DNA of 5,624 bases from Spirosoma sp. (GTDB lineage Bacteria; Bacteroidota; Bacteroidia; Cytophagales; Spirosomataceae), in assembly GCA_025351545.1 (NCBI GenBank), contig JANXVQ010000475.1, forward strand, positions 1 through 5,624, written 5' to 3'. The notes beneath the pieces were generated by a model. The model did not search any database, was not told the origin of the DNA, and saw only the letters and a program-made list of their open reading frames with translations. Within the stretch, counting starts at the first letter, position 1, and each line of letters opens with the position of its first letter. Below, one piece after another: positions 1-5,624 of the stretch. A program made the position numbers and the translations under genes.

Positions 1-24
1 TTAAACAGCATTGTCTACGGCTGT

Positions 25-100
25 GTATGACCCTGATGGGGTCACATGTTTATAGCAAAAATGATTATTCTATAAACATGTGACCCCATCAGGGTCATAC
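25..100. repeat. Perfect 31-bp inverted repeat with 14-nt loop
   Basis: Positions 25-55 and 70-100 are exact reverse complements, with 56-69 as an A/T-rich loop. Each arm holds a smaller dyad of its own (TGACCC at 28-33 with GGGTCA at 39-44, and the matching copy in the other arm) plus the palindrome ACATGT. The DNA or RNA could therefore fold as one long hairpin or as two short ones. It lies 40 bp past the stop of the POT transporter gene. On the minus strand no T-run follows the stem, so it is not a standard intrinsic terminator, although a transcript reading through would form a very stable hairpin. Length, perfection and intergenic position suit an interspersed palindromic repeat (REP- or MITE-like). 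That class is inferred, since only one copy is visible. Confidence 0.85.
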
Positions 101-140
101 GATGGAGATCAAACTTAATTCTGCGGGATTACATATTTGC

Positions 141-1646
141 CTATTTAATTCCGCCCATCCATTTCTGTAGCGGCTTGGCAAATAGTAACATCAGGAAGCC
201 TGCGCCCAATCCAAAATACGCCACACTTTGAAACATCTGCGGCATTTGGTGTACGTTCTTTTCATCGAAGCCCCCCGCAAACAAGCCAGCAATAAGATTC
301 CCCAGCGACGTACCAACGAACCAGATACCCATTAACTGGCTTGTGTAGCGTTTGGGTGATAATTTAGAGAACGCACTCAATCCCACCGGACTTAAAAACA
401 ACTCGCCGAGGGTGAAAAACAGGTACGTAGATGCAAGATATACCGGCGATATACGCATGCCGGTCAGGGCCAATTTAGAAGCAAATACCATAACGACATA
501 AGCGAGACCAAGTAAAATCAGGCTCGTTGCGAATTTGGCAGGCACTGAAAAGTTAATATTTCGGTTCGCCAGAAAAATCCAGAGCATCGCCAGAACAGGC
601 GACAAACTGAGGACAAAGGCGGGGTTAAGGTTTTGAAACCAACTCGATGGCATTGGCCACCCAAACACATTGAGATCGGTGAAACGGTCGGCGAAGATTT
701 GTAACGATGACCCTTGTTGTTCATTTCCCGCCCAAAACATAGCCGATGCCAGAAAGAAGACGAACAACACGACTACCCGCTTTTTCTCGACAGCATCCAG
801 TCCACCCGCTGTCAGAATGTAAACGAAGTAACCCAGAGCTACCATCGAAATGATGGCGCCCATCGCCTTTGCCAGACCCAGCGCAGTAGTCAAATCTAAA
901 ACACCCGTTAGTTGGAGAGTCGCCATTAGTGCGACTAAAACGGCTAGAAACAGTAGCAGCGAGCGATTTCCACCCGACGATTTCCCGTCGTTTGTTGTTG
1001 TGCGGGCCACATACTTACCATGTTCACCAAGGTAGCGTTGCCCAAATGTTTGAAATGTAACGATACCCAAAGCCATTGCTATGGCAGCGGCCCCAAAACC
1101 GTAGTGCCAGCCGACGCGTTGCCCCAGAAATCCGACAAGCGAAATGCCCAGCAGTGAGCCGAGGTTGATGCCCATATAGAAAATTGAAAAAGCGGCATCT
1201 TTCCGCGCACCGCCTTCGGGATATAGCTCACCAACGATGCTGCTGATGTTTGGCTTGAGCATCCCCGTACCCATTGCTACCGTACAAAGACCGGCATAAA
1301 ATAAACCCGGCCCGGATGGTATGGCTAAAATAATATGACCAAGCATGATAATCACTCCGCCGTATACGATGGATTTCCGCTGTCCCAGAATGTTATCGGC
1401 AATCCAGCCGCCGGGCAATGAGAGCAGGTAAACAGATGCCGTATAAATTCCATAAATAGCCGCGCCTTCAGCTTCGTTCAGTCCCATGCCACCCCGAACA
1501 TTATCGATCAGGAACAGCAGCAGAATAGCCCGCATCCCGTAATAGCTGAACCGCTCCCACATCTCGGTAAAAAACAGGACAAAAAGGCCCATCGGGTGAC
1601 CGAAGAGGGTAGCCGTGCTTACGGGCTTAGCAATAGTAGCTTCCAT
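141..1646 (-). CDS. POT/PTR2-family proton-coupled peptide transporter
   Basis: This 501-residue inner-membrane protein belongs to the proton-dependent oligopeptide transporter branch of the major facilitator superfamily, which imports di- and tripeptides with protons. The family hallmark ExxER is in the first helix (E28, E31, R32, followed by FSYYGMRA). The first PTR2 signature region spans about 79-105 (GGWIADNILGQRKS), and the second is FSIFYMGINLGSLLG at 153-167. Conserved K131 follows GTGML. A W-x-x-x-EQQGSS segment lies at 305-314, and GELFLSPVGLSAFSKLSP at 414-431 fits the helix-10 motif carrying the conserved glutamate. A hydrophilic linker at about 205-228 divides the two halves. The length is normal for bacterial members. 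The ATG start places ExxER in the first helix as expected. The gene stands alone, with a promoter candidate about 60 bp upstream. Exact substrates (dipeptide, tripeptide or other) cannot be read from sequence. Confidence 0.95.
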   Translation of the reverse strand: MEATIAKPVSTATLFGHPMGLFVLFFTEMWERFSYYGMRAILLLFLIDNVRGGMGLNEAEGAAIYGIYTASVYLLSLPGGWIADNILGQRKSIVYGGVIIMLGHIILAIPSGPGLFYAGLCTVAMGTGMLKPNISSIVGELYPEGGARKDAAFSIFYMGINLGSLLGISLVGFLGQRVGWHYGFGAAAIAMALGIVTFQTFGQRYLGEHGKYVARTTTNDGKSSGGNRSLLLFLAVLVALMATLQLTGVLDLTTALGLAKAMGAIISMVALGYFVYILTAGGLDAVEKKRVVVLFVFFLASAMFWAGNEQQGSSLQIFADRFTDLNVFGWPMPSSWFQNLNPAFVLSLSPVLAMLWIFLANRNINFSVPAKFATSLILLGLAYVVMVFASKLALTGMRISPVYLASTYLFFTLGELFLSPVGLSAFSKLSPKRYTSQLMGIWFVGTSLGNLIAGLFAGGFDEKNVHQMPQMFQSVAYFGLGAGFLMLLFAKPLQKWMGGIK

Positions 1647-1708
1647 GTAGTTGGGTTAATAAGTCAGTTTGCCGAAGAATATGTATCTTTTGTAACGAAA
1701 AATAGTTG

Positions 1709-1739
1709 TAAATATACTGTTAATGGTTGAACCCGGCAA
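1709..1739 (-). promoter_or_regulatory. Candidate Bacteroidota-type promoter for the POT transporter
   Basis: On the minus strand TATATTTA (1709-1716) matches the Bacteroidota -7 consensus TAnnTTTG at all but the last base. A TTG at 1737-1739 lies 20 bp upstream, within the usual spacing for the -33 element. Transcription would begin near 1702 and give a leader of about 55 nt. The -33 side overlaps a 13-bp dyad, GGCAAG-G-CTTGCC (1735-1747). The match is suggestive only, because such short A/T-rich motifs occur by chance. Confidence 0.35.
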
Positions 1740-1920
1740 GGCTTGCCAATTACAGACTTGGGTCAAACTCCCATAGATCATCAAACGATGTTGTACCATT
1801 TACACCCATTGTAACATAACCTTTCGACCCAATGGCAAACCCGGTAGCTTTTGATCGGTAGACCCCTACAAATGAAGATTTTGTGGCTCAGGAATCGCTT
1901 AATCTAGTCAAGGCTTACCA
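1735..1920 (-). pseudogene. Relic of a kelch-repeat (beta-propeller) protein
   Basis: The minus-strand frame 1750-1887 encodes 45 residues that read as one kelch repeat: RSKATGFAIGSKGYV, then MGVNGTTSFDDLWEFDPSL before TAA at 1750-1752. These match the usual kelch pattern of R-x-x-A-x-GF-x-I-G-x-KGY-V, then D-x-W-E-x-D-P. Directly after, in another frame, comes NWQALPG (about 1733-1751), the pattern that normally follows D-P in such repeats. A frameshift has therefore probably split the repeat. Upstream in the main frame there are stops at 1888-1890 and 1915-1917, and a TGG at 1918-1920. The DNA around the two TGG codons is nearly the same (CAAGGCTTGCCA at 1737-1748, CAAGGCTTACCA at 1909-1920), 172 bp apart, or about one kelch repeat plus one base. 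There is no start codon and the rest of the gene is absent. Recognition of the family is from memory of its pattern, but the match is extended. Confidence 0.7.
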
Positions 1921-1925
1921 TTTTT

Positions 1926-1929
1926 AAGG
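1926..1929 (+). promoter_or_regulatory. Possible ribosome binding site for the M23 gene
   Basis: AAGG lies 6 nt before the TTG at 1936-1938. Bacteroidota often do without such sites, but this is the only SD-like motif near any in-frame start codon of the gene and is the main reason for choosing TTG 1936 over ATG 1990. Confidence 0.3.
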
Positions 1930-1935
1930 CAAATT

Positions 1936-2658
1936 TTGGTATGTTTAGACTGGGCTCAACGTTTGCCCGACTATAGATTGTATTCGTCCATGCTTCTGCT
2001 CTTCGATTTCCAGAAAGACCCATACCTTATTCTTGATTTATCAGCGACGAATCCTGATCTCGCAACGCTCGACCTGACCAATACGGCTACCTTTTCTGAT
2101 TATGTATTTGGCAAAATGCGGGCAGCGGGCGCAACGATTGGCGTAGGCGGCTACAATGAACACCGGGTAATTTACCGTCGGAGCGAGCACTTTGCAAGTT
2201 TGGAAGAGCCGCGCGAAATTCACCTCGGCATTGATTTTTGGGCCGAAGCTGGAACGCCCGTTTTCGCACCTTTAGATGGGATTATACACAGCTTTCAGGA
2301 CAACGCCCACTTTGGAGACTACGGGCCAACGATTATTCTGGAACACCCCGGTAATGTGGCCGAAAAGTCGCCAGATAACGCGACATCACCGCTTTATTCG
2401 CTCTATGGCCACCTCACACGCTCATCGCTCAACGGTTTATTTATAGGAAAAGCCTTTAAGGCAGGTGATAAACTTGGCGAAATAGGGCCCTATCCCGAAA
2501 ATGGCGACTGGCCTCCGCATCTGCATTTTCAATTTATGACCGATATGCTGGGCTTGGCAGGTGATTTCCCCGGTGTTTGCTCAGTAAGTACCAGAGCTAC
2601 GTTTCTGGCCATTTGCCCCAATCCGAACGATTTATTAAGAATCGCAGGATTATCCTGA
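1936..2658 (+). CDS. M23-family (LytM/lysostaphin-type) zinc metallopeptidase
   Basis: The 240-residue product carries a complete set of M23 metal and catalytic motifs: HLGID (H96, D100), YGHL (H159) and HLHF (H195, H197). M23 enzymes are zinc endopeptidases that cut peptide cross-links in peptidoglycan or related glycyl bonds. The stretches GGYNEHRVIYRR (71-82), APLDG (111-115), FGDYGPTIILEH (126-137), GPYPENGDWPPHLHFQ and DFPGVC resemble the M23 module also found inside large bacterial proteins that join it to a kinase-like domain and a class III aminotransferase. Here it is a separate protein. No signal peptide is visible, so the cell compartment is uncertain. The start is unusual: no in-frame ATG precedes residue 19 (1990). 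The frame is open from 1903 with only TTG codons as starts. WAQRLPDYR (residues 6-14) looks coding and supports a start upstream of 1990. A terminator follows at 2710. Confidence 0.9.
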   Translation: MVCLDWAQRLPDYRLYSSMLLLFDFQKDPYLILDLSATNPDLATLDLTNTATFSDYVFGKMRAAGATIGVGGYNEHRVIYRRSEHFASLEEPREIHLGIDFWAEAGTPVFAPLDGIIHSFQDNAHFGDYGPTIILEHPGNVAEKSPDNATSPLYSLYGHLTRSSLNGLFIGKAFKAGDKLGEIGPYPENGDWPPHLHFQFMTDMLGLAGDFPGVCSVSTRATFLAICPNPNDLLRIAGLS

Positions 2659-2709
2659 TAAGCAACCACGACGGGGTCAAATTCAACCAGGTATGGGTAA
2701 TAGAAAATG

Positions 2710-2747
2710 CACAAAAAAACGGCTCGATAACGAGCCGTTTTTTTGTG
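2710..2747. terminator. Bidirectional intrinsic terminator
   Basis: A 17-bp perfect stem (2710-2726 with 2731-2747) encloses the loop ATAA. Its core is CGGCTCG/CGAGCCG, flanked by seven A on the left and seven T on the right. It therefore ends transcripts on both strands: the M23 gene on plus (51 nt past its stop) and the lipoprotein gene on minus, whose stop codon lies only one base from the stem. Confidence 0.93.
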
Positions 2748-2748
2748 A

Positions 2749-3264
2749 TTACTGTTTCTTCAACTCCATTGTATACGTGTACACAATTGTACTTGGGGTG
2801 GGATAATTAAGTGAACCTTGCCACTGTAATTTCACTATACCTCCTGTATTTGATACAACGGTATATTCTGTTTTAGTACCATCACTTTTAGTAACCGTCA
2901 GTTTAGTACCATTTAGCGCCCACTTGCTCGTTGCATCTATCCCGGTAAATGTGCTAACGGGTACGGGAAGACTTTGACAAGCCGTTGGATTATCTGTAGT
3001 CGCATCTCCGCCAGTTTTGAATGTAATCATAAGGTCAGTTAGGCAGGTCGTATTGCTAAAAAGCAGTTTAGATGCCGCAATTAGATCTTCAAATGCACCC
3101 AGTGCCGGGGGATTTACTTTGAGTGTGCTAATCTTGTAACTGCCTTCAACGCCAGTGGTTGGGGCGGTGGTTGGATCATCGGTTTTCTTACAACTGCCAA
3201 ACCATAGCGGAATGGCTACGATTAACGCCCAGCTTAACAGGCGGGGTGCGCATAGATTTTTCAT
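2749..3264 (-). CDS. Small lipoprotein, possibly lipocalin-like
   Basis: The 171-residue protein begins with a basic n-region (MKNLCAPR), a hydrophobic stretch (9-22) and the lipobox-like WFGSC with Cys25, followed by KK. It should be exported by Sec, lipidated at Cys25 and anchored in a membrane. A Thr/Pro-rich linker (29-38) leads to a domain of about 130 residues starting GSYKIS (41-46). Alternating strand-like segments follow, including LMITFK, SKWALNGTKLTV and KTEYTVV, and C74 and C96 could form a disulfide. The pattern (G-x-Y-x-I near the start, W-x-L-x-G-x-x-L later) resembles the lipocalin-like domains common in Bacteroidota lipoproteins. This is a fold guess and the ligand is unknown. 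The ATG start is preceded by an A-rich stretch, as is common in this phylum. The gene is divergent from the YbjQ gene and has its own terminator. Confidence 0.85.
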   Translation of the reverse strand: MKNLCAPRLLSWALIVAIPLWFGSCKKTDDPTTAPTTGVEGSYKISTLKVNPPALGAFEDLIAASKLLFSNTTCLTDLMITFKTGGDATTDNPTACQSLPVPVSTFTGIDATSKWALNGTKLTVTKSDGTKTEYTVVSNTGGIVKLQWQGSLNYPTPSTIVYTYTMELKKQ

Positions 3265-3571
3265 TTCTTTTTCGGTTGAAAGAGGAGACTAATTGTATTC
3301 TGCCATAGATTGGCATACAAAGAAAGAAAGTTCCGCCATGGGTTGAGCAAATCCTCCGGATTAAATAACGAAAAAGTATACCTCAGCCGCATTACCAGCG
3401 ATAGGCTCAGCCAACATAGATCCAATTATTGAACTGGAAACGGGCTCATCATGTCAATCTAAAATTGACCTCAATGTACGGTTCAAACGTACAACTATAT
3501 AACTTTACAACCGCACAGTCAATCCCGCTCGTGCTACGACGAATCGATTTACAACTTTACAATTCCTTCCC
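3265..3571. other. Divergent intergenic spacer with small dyads
   Basis: I see no gene in these 307 bp between the lipoprotein and YbjQ genes. They should hold both promoters. The right part has two short inverted repeats close together: GTCAAT-CTAAA-ATTGAC (3453-3469) and TGTACG-GTTCAAA-CGTACA (3475-3493). These are followed by TAACTTTA (3500-3507), a near match to the -7 consensus TAnnTTTG but without a clear -33 element. A 10-bp direct repeat, AACTTTACAA, occurs at 3501-3510 and 3553-3562, the second copy ending 9 bp before the YbjQ start. The dyads would suit operators for the plus-strand gene, but nothing ties them to a known regulator. Confidence 0.45.
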
Positions 3572-3898
3572 ATGCTTATAACCACTACCTCTACTATTGA
3601 AGGCAAGAGTATCAAAAAATATGTAGGTCTGGTCAACGGTGAGGCCATCATCGGTGCCAACCTCGTTAAAGATTTTTTCTCACCTATCCGTGATGTAGTT
3701 GGAGGTGGAAGCCAACCGGGAACGTATGTGCAGGCGCTGCGCGAAGCGAAAAGTATTGCCATAAAAGAAATGATCGATCAGGCTACCCGCCTGGGTGCCA
3801 ACGCTGTTATCGGTGTCGATTTAGATTACCAGACTATTGGCGTAAATGGCGCCATGCTTATGGTTAGTGCTAATGGTACGGCTGTGATTATTGAATAG
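3572..3898 (+). CDS. ybjQ: YbjQ/UPF0145 family protein
   Basis: The 108-residue cytoplasmic protein matches the YbjQ (UPF0145, DUF74) family over its whole length. From the start it shows TTSTIEG, then GLVNGEAIIGAN (19-30), DFFSPIRDVVGG (34-45), an alpha-helical segment ALREAKSIAIKEM (55-67), and the closing GANAVIGVDLDYQTIG (75-90) and MLMVSANGTAV (95-105). Members are typically 100-110 residues, so it is complete. The family has been labelled a putative heavy-metal-binding domain and forms small beta/alpha oligomers, but its physiological role is unsettled. No clustered Cys or His metal site is visible here. The ATG start agrees with the family N-terminus. It is a single gene, divergent from the lipoprotein and convergent with the phosphoesterase, whose stop is 46 bp away with no terminator hairpin between. 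The symbol marks family membership, not proven orthology. Confidence 0.93.
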   Translation: MLITTTSTIEGKSIKKYVGLVNGEAIIGANLVKDFFSPIRDVVGGGSQPGTYVQALREAKSIAIKEMIDQATRLGANAVIGVDLDYQTIGVNGAMLMVSANGTAVIIE

Positions 3899-3944
3899 GG
3901 GTAAATATTTTCTCTCCCTTCCCGGCACCCACCTACAACGAAGC

Positions 3945-4766
3945 TCAGAATATCAAGCTATTAATTTTCTTTTTATTAATAAAGTCATATTGATACGTGC
4001 TAAGTGCCTGACCGGCCTGTTCCACAATTCGATAGCCCCGGTAAGCTGTGCCCCAGCTACTACCAAAATGAGCGTCGAACAACAAGGCTGATTTCTGGTA
4101 AAAAATACCTTGATCTTTTGTGTGGTCATGCCCATGAAATACCGCCCGAACATTCGGAAAATCGGCTAGAACCGATACAATATTGCCGCATATATCCGTA
4201 CCCTGAATGTTGTGGATAAATGGAATATGCATGAACAGAAAAACAGGCACCGTTGAGCGCACTGTTTTTAACGCTTGCCGAAGCCAAACATCGTCTCCGC
4301 GAAGCGTGTCTCCTGCTTCGTTGGATGTGTCGAGTAAAATAAGCGTCGCATCATCGCGCTCAACAACGTGGTTTGTTCCATATCCCCAGAGTTGCTGCCA
4401 CGTGTCAACGCTCACCCGATCGTGATTGCCGCGCGTTACATAATACGGAACGGGCAGCGTATCCAGATAAGCTTTTGCTTTTGGCAGCAACCCATTATTT
4501 CCTTCATGAACCAAATCGCCATTGATAACAATAAACTGCAACGGCGACGACTTGTGTTCGTTGGTCAGAGCCGTAATCAGGTCGGTATAAAACTGATCGG
4601 AAGTTGTCGATGGTTCGCCCAGATGACCGTCTGATGCTACGGCGAAACGCAAACCGGAGACCGGCGCTGGCGTAGTACCGTCGCTATGCTTGCAACTAGC
4701 CAACAAGCCTACCGAGATATAACCTATTGTGCTCTGTAAAAATAATCGACGACTAAAATTTATCAC
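3945..4766 (-). CDS. Tat-exported lipoprotein metallophosphoesterase (calcineurin-like)
   Basis: This is a binuclear-metal phosphoesterase of the calcineurin-like superfamily. Numbering from the upstream TTG start at 4808 (287 residues), the motifs are complete and in order: D-x-H in ASDGHLG (D60, H62), GD (D98), GNHD (N128-D130), the metal-ligand His in MHIPF (H194) and GHDH (226-229). The N-terminus has a twin-arginine signal (SRRLFLQS, 19-26), a hydrophobic stretch and the lipobox LLASC (C39). The folded enzyme is probably exported by Tat and lipid-anchored; the substrate is unknown. No in-frame ATG exists at the start. I choose GTG 4764-4766, giving MINFSRRLFLQS and 273 residues, because it leaves a short n-region typical of Tat signals. 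TTG at 4808 or 4778 are alternatives. The only nearby ATG (4799-4801) is out of frame and closes after five codons. The upstream region carries an 11-bp repeat array. Confidence 0.9.
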   Translation of the reverse strand: MINFSRRLFLQSTIGYISVGLLASCKHSDGTTPAPVSGLRFAVASDGHLGEPSTTSDQFYTDLITALTNEHKSSPLQFIVINGDLVHEGNNGLLPKAKAYLDTLPVPYYVTRGNHDRVSVDTWQQLWGYGTNHVVERDDATLILLDTSNEAGDTLRGDDVWLRQALKTVRSTVPVFLFMHIPFIHNIQGTDICGNIVSVLADFPNVRAVFHGHDHTKDQGIFYQKSALLFDAHFGSSWGTAYRGYRIVEQAGQALSTYQYDFINKKKINSLIF

Positions 4767-4835
4767 CGGAATCGGCAATCGTCTTAAGTGATAATTACCA
4801 TGAGACAAAGGACGTATTTCTACTTAAAAATAACA

Positions 4836-4870
4836 TTAAGGCTTTATTAAGGCCTTGTTAAAGCTTTATT
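4836..4870. repeat. Three 11-bp near-palindromic tandem units
   Basis: The units TTAAGGCTTTA (4836-4846), TTAAGGCCTTG (4847-4857) and TTAAAGCTTTA (4858-4868) follow each other without gaps, then TTAA starts a degraded fourth. Each is centred on a GGC/AGC core that is wholly or nearly self-complementary (TAAAGCTTTA, AAGGCCTT). The whole block is also an imperfect palindrome about 34 bp long, centred at 4852/4853. It lies 28-70 bp upstream of the possible phosphoesterase starts and past the terminator of the ATPase gene, so it is in that gene's promoter or leader region. A role as a multi-site operator is inference. Confidence 0.65.
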
Positions 4871-4892
4871 AATGAGATTCTCGCCAAATAAA

Positions 4893-4935
4893 GAGGGTGT
4901 TTCCGGCTACCATCATGGCAGCCGGAAACACCCTC
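4893..4935 (-). terminator. Intrinsic terminator of the AAA+ ATPase gene
   Basis: A 16-bp perfect stem (4893-4908 with 4920-4935, GAGGGTGTTTCCGGCT and its complement) can extend inward past one A/C mismatch through CCAT/ATGG. On the minus strand it is followed by TTTATTT, a U-rich release tract. On plus it is followed by A-rich sequence, so it works mainly for minus transcripts. It lies 78 bp past the stop of the ATPase gene and separates it from the phosphoesterase gene. Confidence 0.8.
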
Positions 4936-5012
4936 AATTTAAAAACCCTTACAATCTAAACTAGTTTACCATACTGCAAACAATATAGCCTTATTTTACA
5001 TGAATACTTACT

Positions 5013-5624
5013 TTAAAACTGGTCTTCATCATCTTCTTCCTCTTCGCCAAATTTGGTGCCGGGATCAAACATGGAGCCGAGTAAGTCTTTAAATGACAGG
5101 CCGGTATCCATTGCTTTTTTACCAACCAACGAGTGTTCGGCCAGCCCGTGCAGCGCAAATTCCATCATAAACAATTTTTCGGGTTTGCTCAGACGTGGGT
5201 GAAACTGGTCAACCACATCGTCGAGACCATCAATCGTGCGTAGTCGGGCTTCGTAGTCGCGATTGGTCAGATCGTTCAGGATTTCCATTGTGTTATTGTC
5301 ACCGAACCAATCCGTAATTTTCTTGTATGGATTGCCTCGCTTATCTTTCTTTGCTTTTTCGGGGTTCGGAAAAAACGCTAAAAACTGGTTCCGAATGGCT
5401 TTACCAATCAGGTTTTGTGCCACAATAACCGGGCCTTCAACCTCGCCTTCATACACTAGCTCCACCTTGCCGCAAATAGCAGGAACCACGCCATACAAGT
5501 CAGAAACACGTACATACGTCTCTTTCTCGCCGTTGATCAATGCCCGACGTTCTGCCGAAGAATGTAGATTTTCATAAGCCGAAATAGTCATCCGGGCGGA
5601 TACTCCACTTTTAGAATCGACGTA
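5013..5624 (-). CDS. ChlI/MoxR-like AAA+ ATPase, C-terminal part (cut by window end)
   Basis: The minus-strand frame stays open to the window edge: eleven codons upstream of the first ATG (5589-5591) read YVDSKSGVSAR. That ATG is therefore internal and the 5' part of the gene lies outside. The visible 203 residues resemble the C-terminal half of the Bacteroidota proteins usually named magnesium chelatase subunit I or sigma-54-interacting ATPase, about 500 residues in full. SGVSARMTISAYENL and AERRALINGE fit the helical lid of the AAA+ module. RVSDLYGVVPAICGKVELVYEGE, NLIGKAIRNQF, NPYKKITDWFG and FMMEFALHGLAEHSL belong to the family-specific tail. The Walker motifs would be upstream and cannot be seen. 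The protein ends in a very acidic tail (EEEEDDEDQF). Such MoxR-type ATPases usually act as chaperone-like remodelling factors, often with a VWA-domain partner. A true role in chlorophyll-type magnesium insertion is unlikely in this kind of organism. Confidence 0.85.
   Translation of the reverse strand, partial: YVDSKSGVSARMTISAYENLHSSAERRALINGEKETYVRVSDLYGVVPAICGKVELVYEGEVEGPVIVAQNLIGKAIRNQFLAFFPNPEKAKKDKRGNPYKKITDWFGDNNTMEILNDLTNRDYEARLRTIDGLDDVVDQFHPRLSKPEKLFMMEFALHGLAEHSLVGKKAMDTGLSFKDLLGSMFDPGTKFGEEEEDDEDQF

Noticed and set aside
25..100. CRISPR repeat or intrinsic terminator
   Set aside because: There is only one inverted pair with no spaced direct repeats, and no T-run follows on the strand of the upstream gene.
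1941..1976. ATG at 1941 as the start of the M23 gene
   Set aside because: It is in another frame and meets a TAG after eleven codons, so it cannot start the peptidase without a frameshift.
3365..3502. Open plus-strand frame of 45 codons before ybjQ
   Set aside because: It has no ATG, matches no family I recognise, and runs through the dyads and promoter-like region; the length is within chance.
3899..3944. Terminator between ybjQ and the phosphoesterase gene
   Set aside because: No stem with a T-run can be found on either strand in these 46 bp.
4957..4968. TAAACTAGTTTA, a perfect 12-bp palindrome
   Set aside because: It is short, A/T-rich and lies in the 3' region of the ATPase gene; such a palindrome can arise by chance.
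5263..5577. Plus-strand open frame opposite the ATPase gene
   Set aside because: The minus strand encodes a recognisable conserved protein here; the other reading has no family likeness. The same holds for the other overlapping frames within the transporter, peptidase and phosphoesterase genes.
5013..5624. Real magnesium chelatase of chlorophyll synthesis
   Set aside because: The acidic tail and conserved C-terminal segments fit the general ChlI/MoxR-like ATPase of Bacteroidota, and no pigment genes are nearby.

Overview
The window looks like an ordinary chromosomal stretch from a Bacteroidota bacterium, probably Cytophagales close to Spirosoma. The grounds are protein style (a 'SC-K-K' lipoprotein, a YbjQ protein, a MoxR/ChlI-type AAA+ protein whose C-terminal half reads as Cytophagales), weak or absent Shine-Dalgarno sites, A/T-rich intergenic DNA and a TAnnTTTG-like promoter candidate. 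This placement is from memory of protein families; no search was run.

Layout, left to right. A perfect 31-bp inverted repeat (25-100) lies downstream of a peptide/proton symporter of the POT family (141-1646, minus). Upstream of the transporter is its probable promoter and then a decayed kelch-repeat fragment (about 1735-1920, minus) with two stops and a frameshift. Next is a small M23-type zinc peptidase (1936-2658, plus) with no ATG at its apparent start. A strong bidirectional terminator (2710-2747) is shared with the convergent gene for a small lipoprotein (2749-3264, minus). A 307-bp divergent spacer with small dyads separates that from a YbjQ/UPF0145 gene (3572-3898, plus). This converges on a Tat-exported lipoprotein metallophosphoesterase (about 3945-4766 or 4808, minus). 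Upstream of the phosphoesterase is an array of three 11-bp near-palindromic units (4836-4868). A minus-strand terminator (4893-4935) then ends the last gene, the C-terminal 203 residues of a ChlI/MoxR-like AAA+ ATPase (5013 to beyond 5624, minus).

The genes do not form an obvious pathway. Every complete gene appears to be its own transcription unit, separated by divergent or convergent spacing or by terminators. Three products probably act at or outside the inner membrane: peptide uptake, a lipoprotein, and an exported phosphoesterase. The M23 protein shows no clear signal peptide. I found no new multigene system; the most interesting items are non-coding or decayed: the long palindrome, the kelch relic next to the oddly starting M23 gene, and the 11-bp-phased array.
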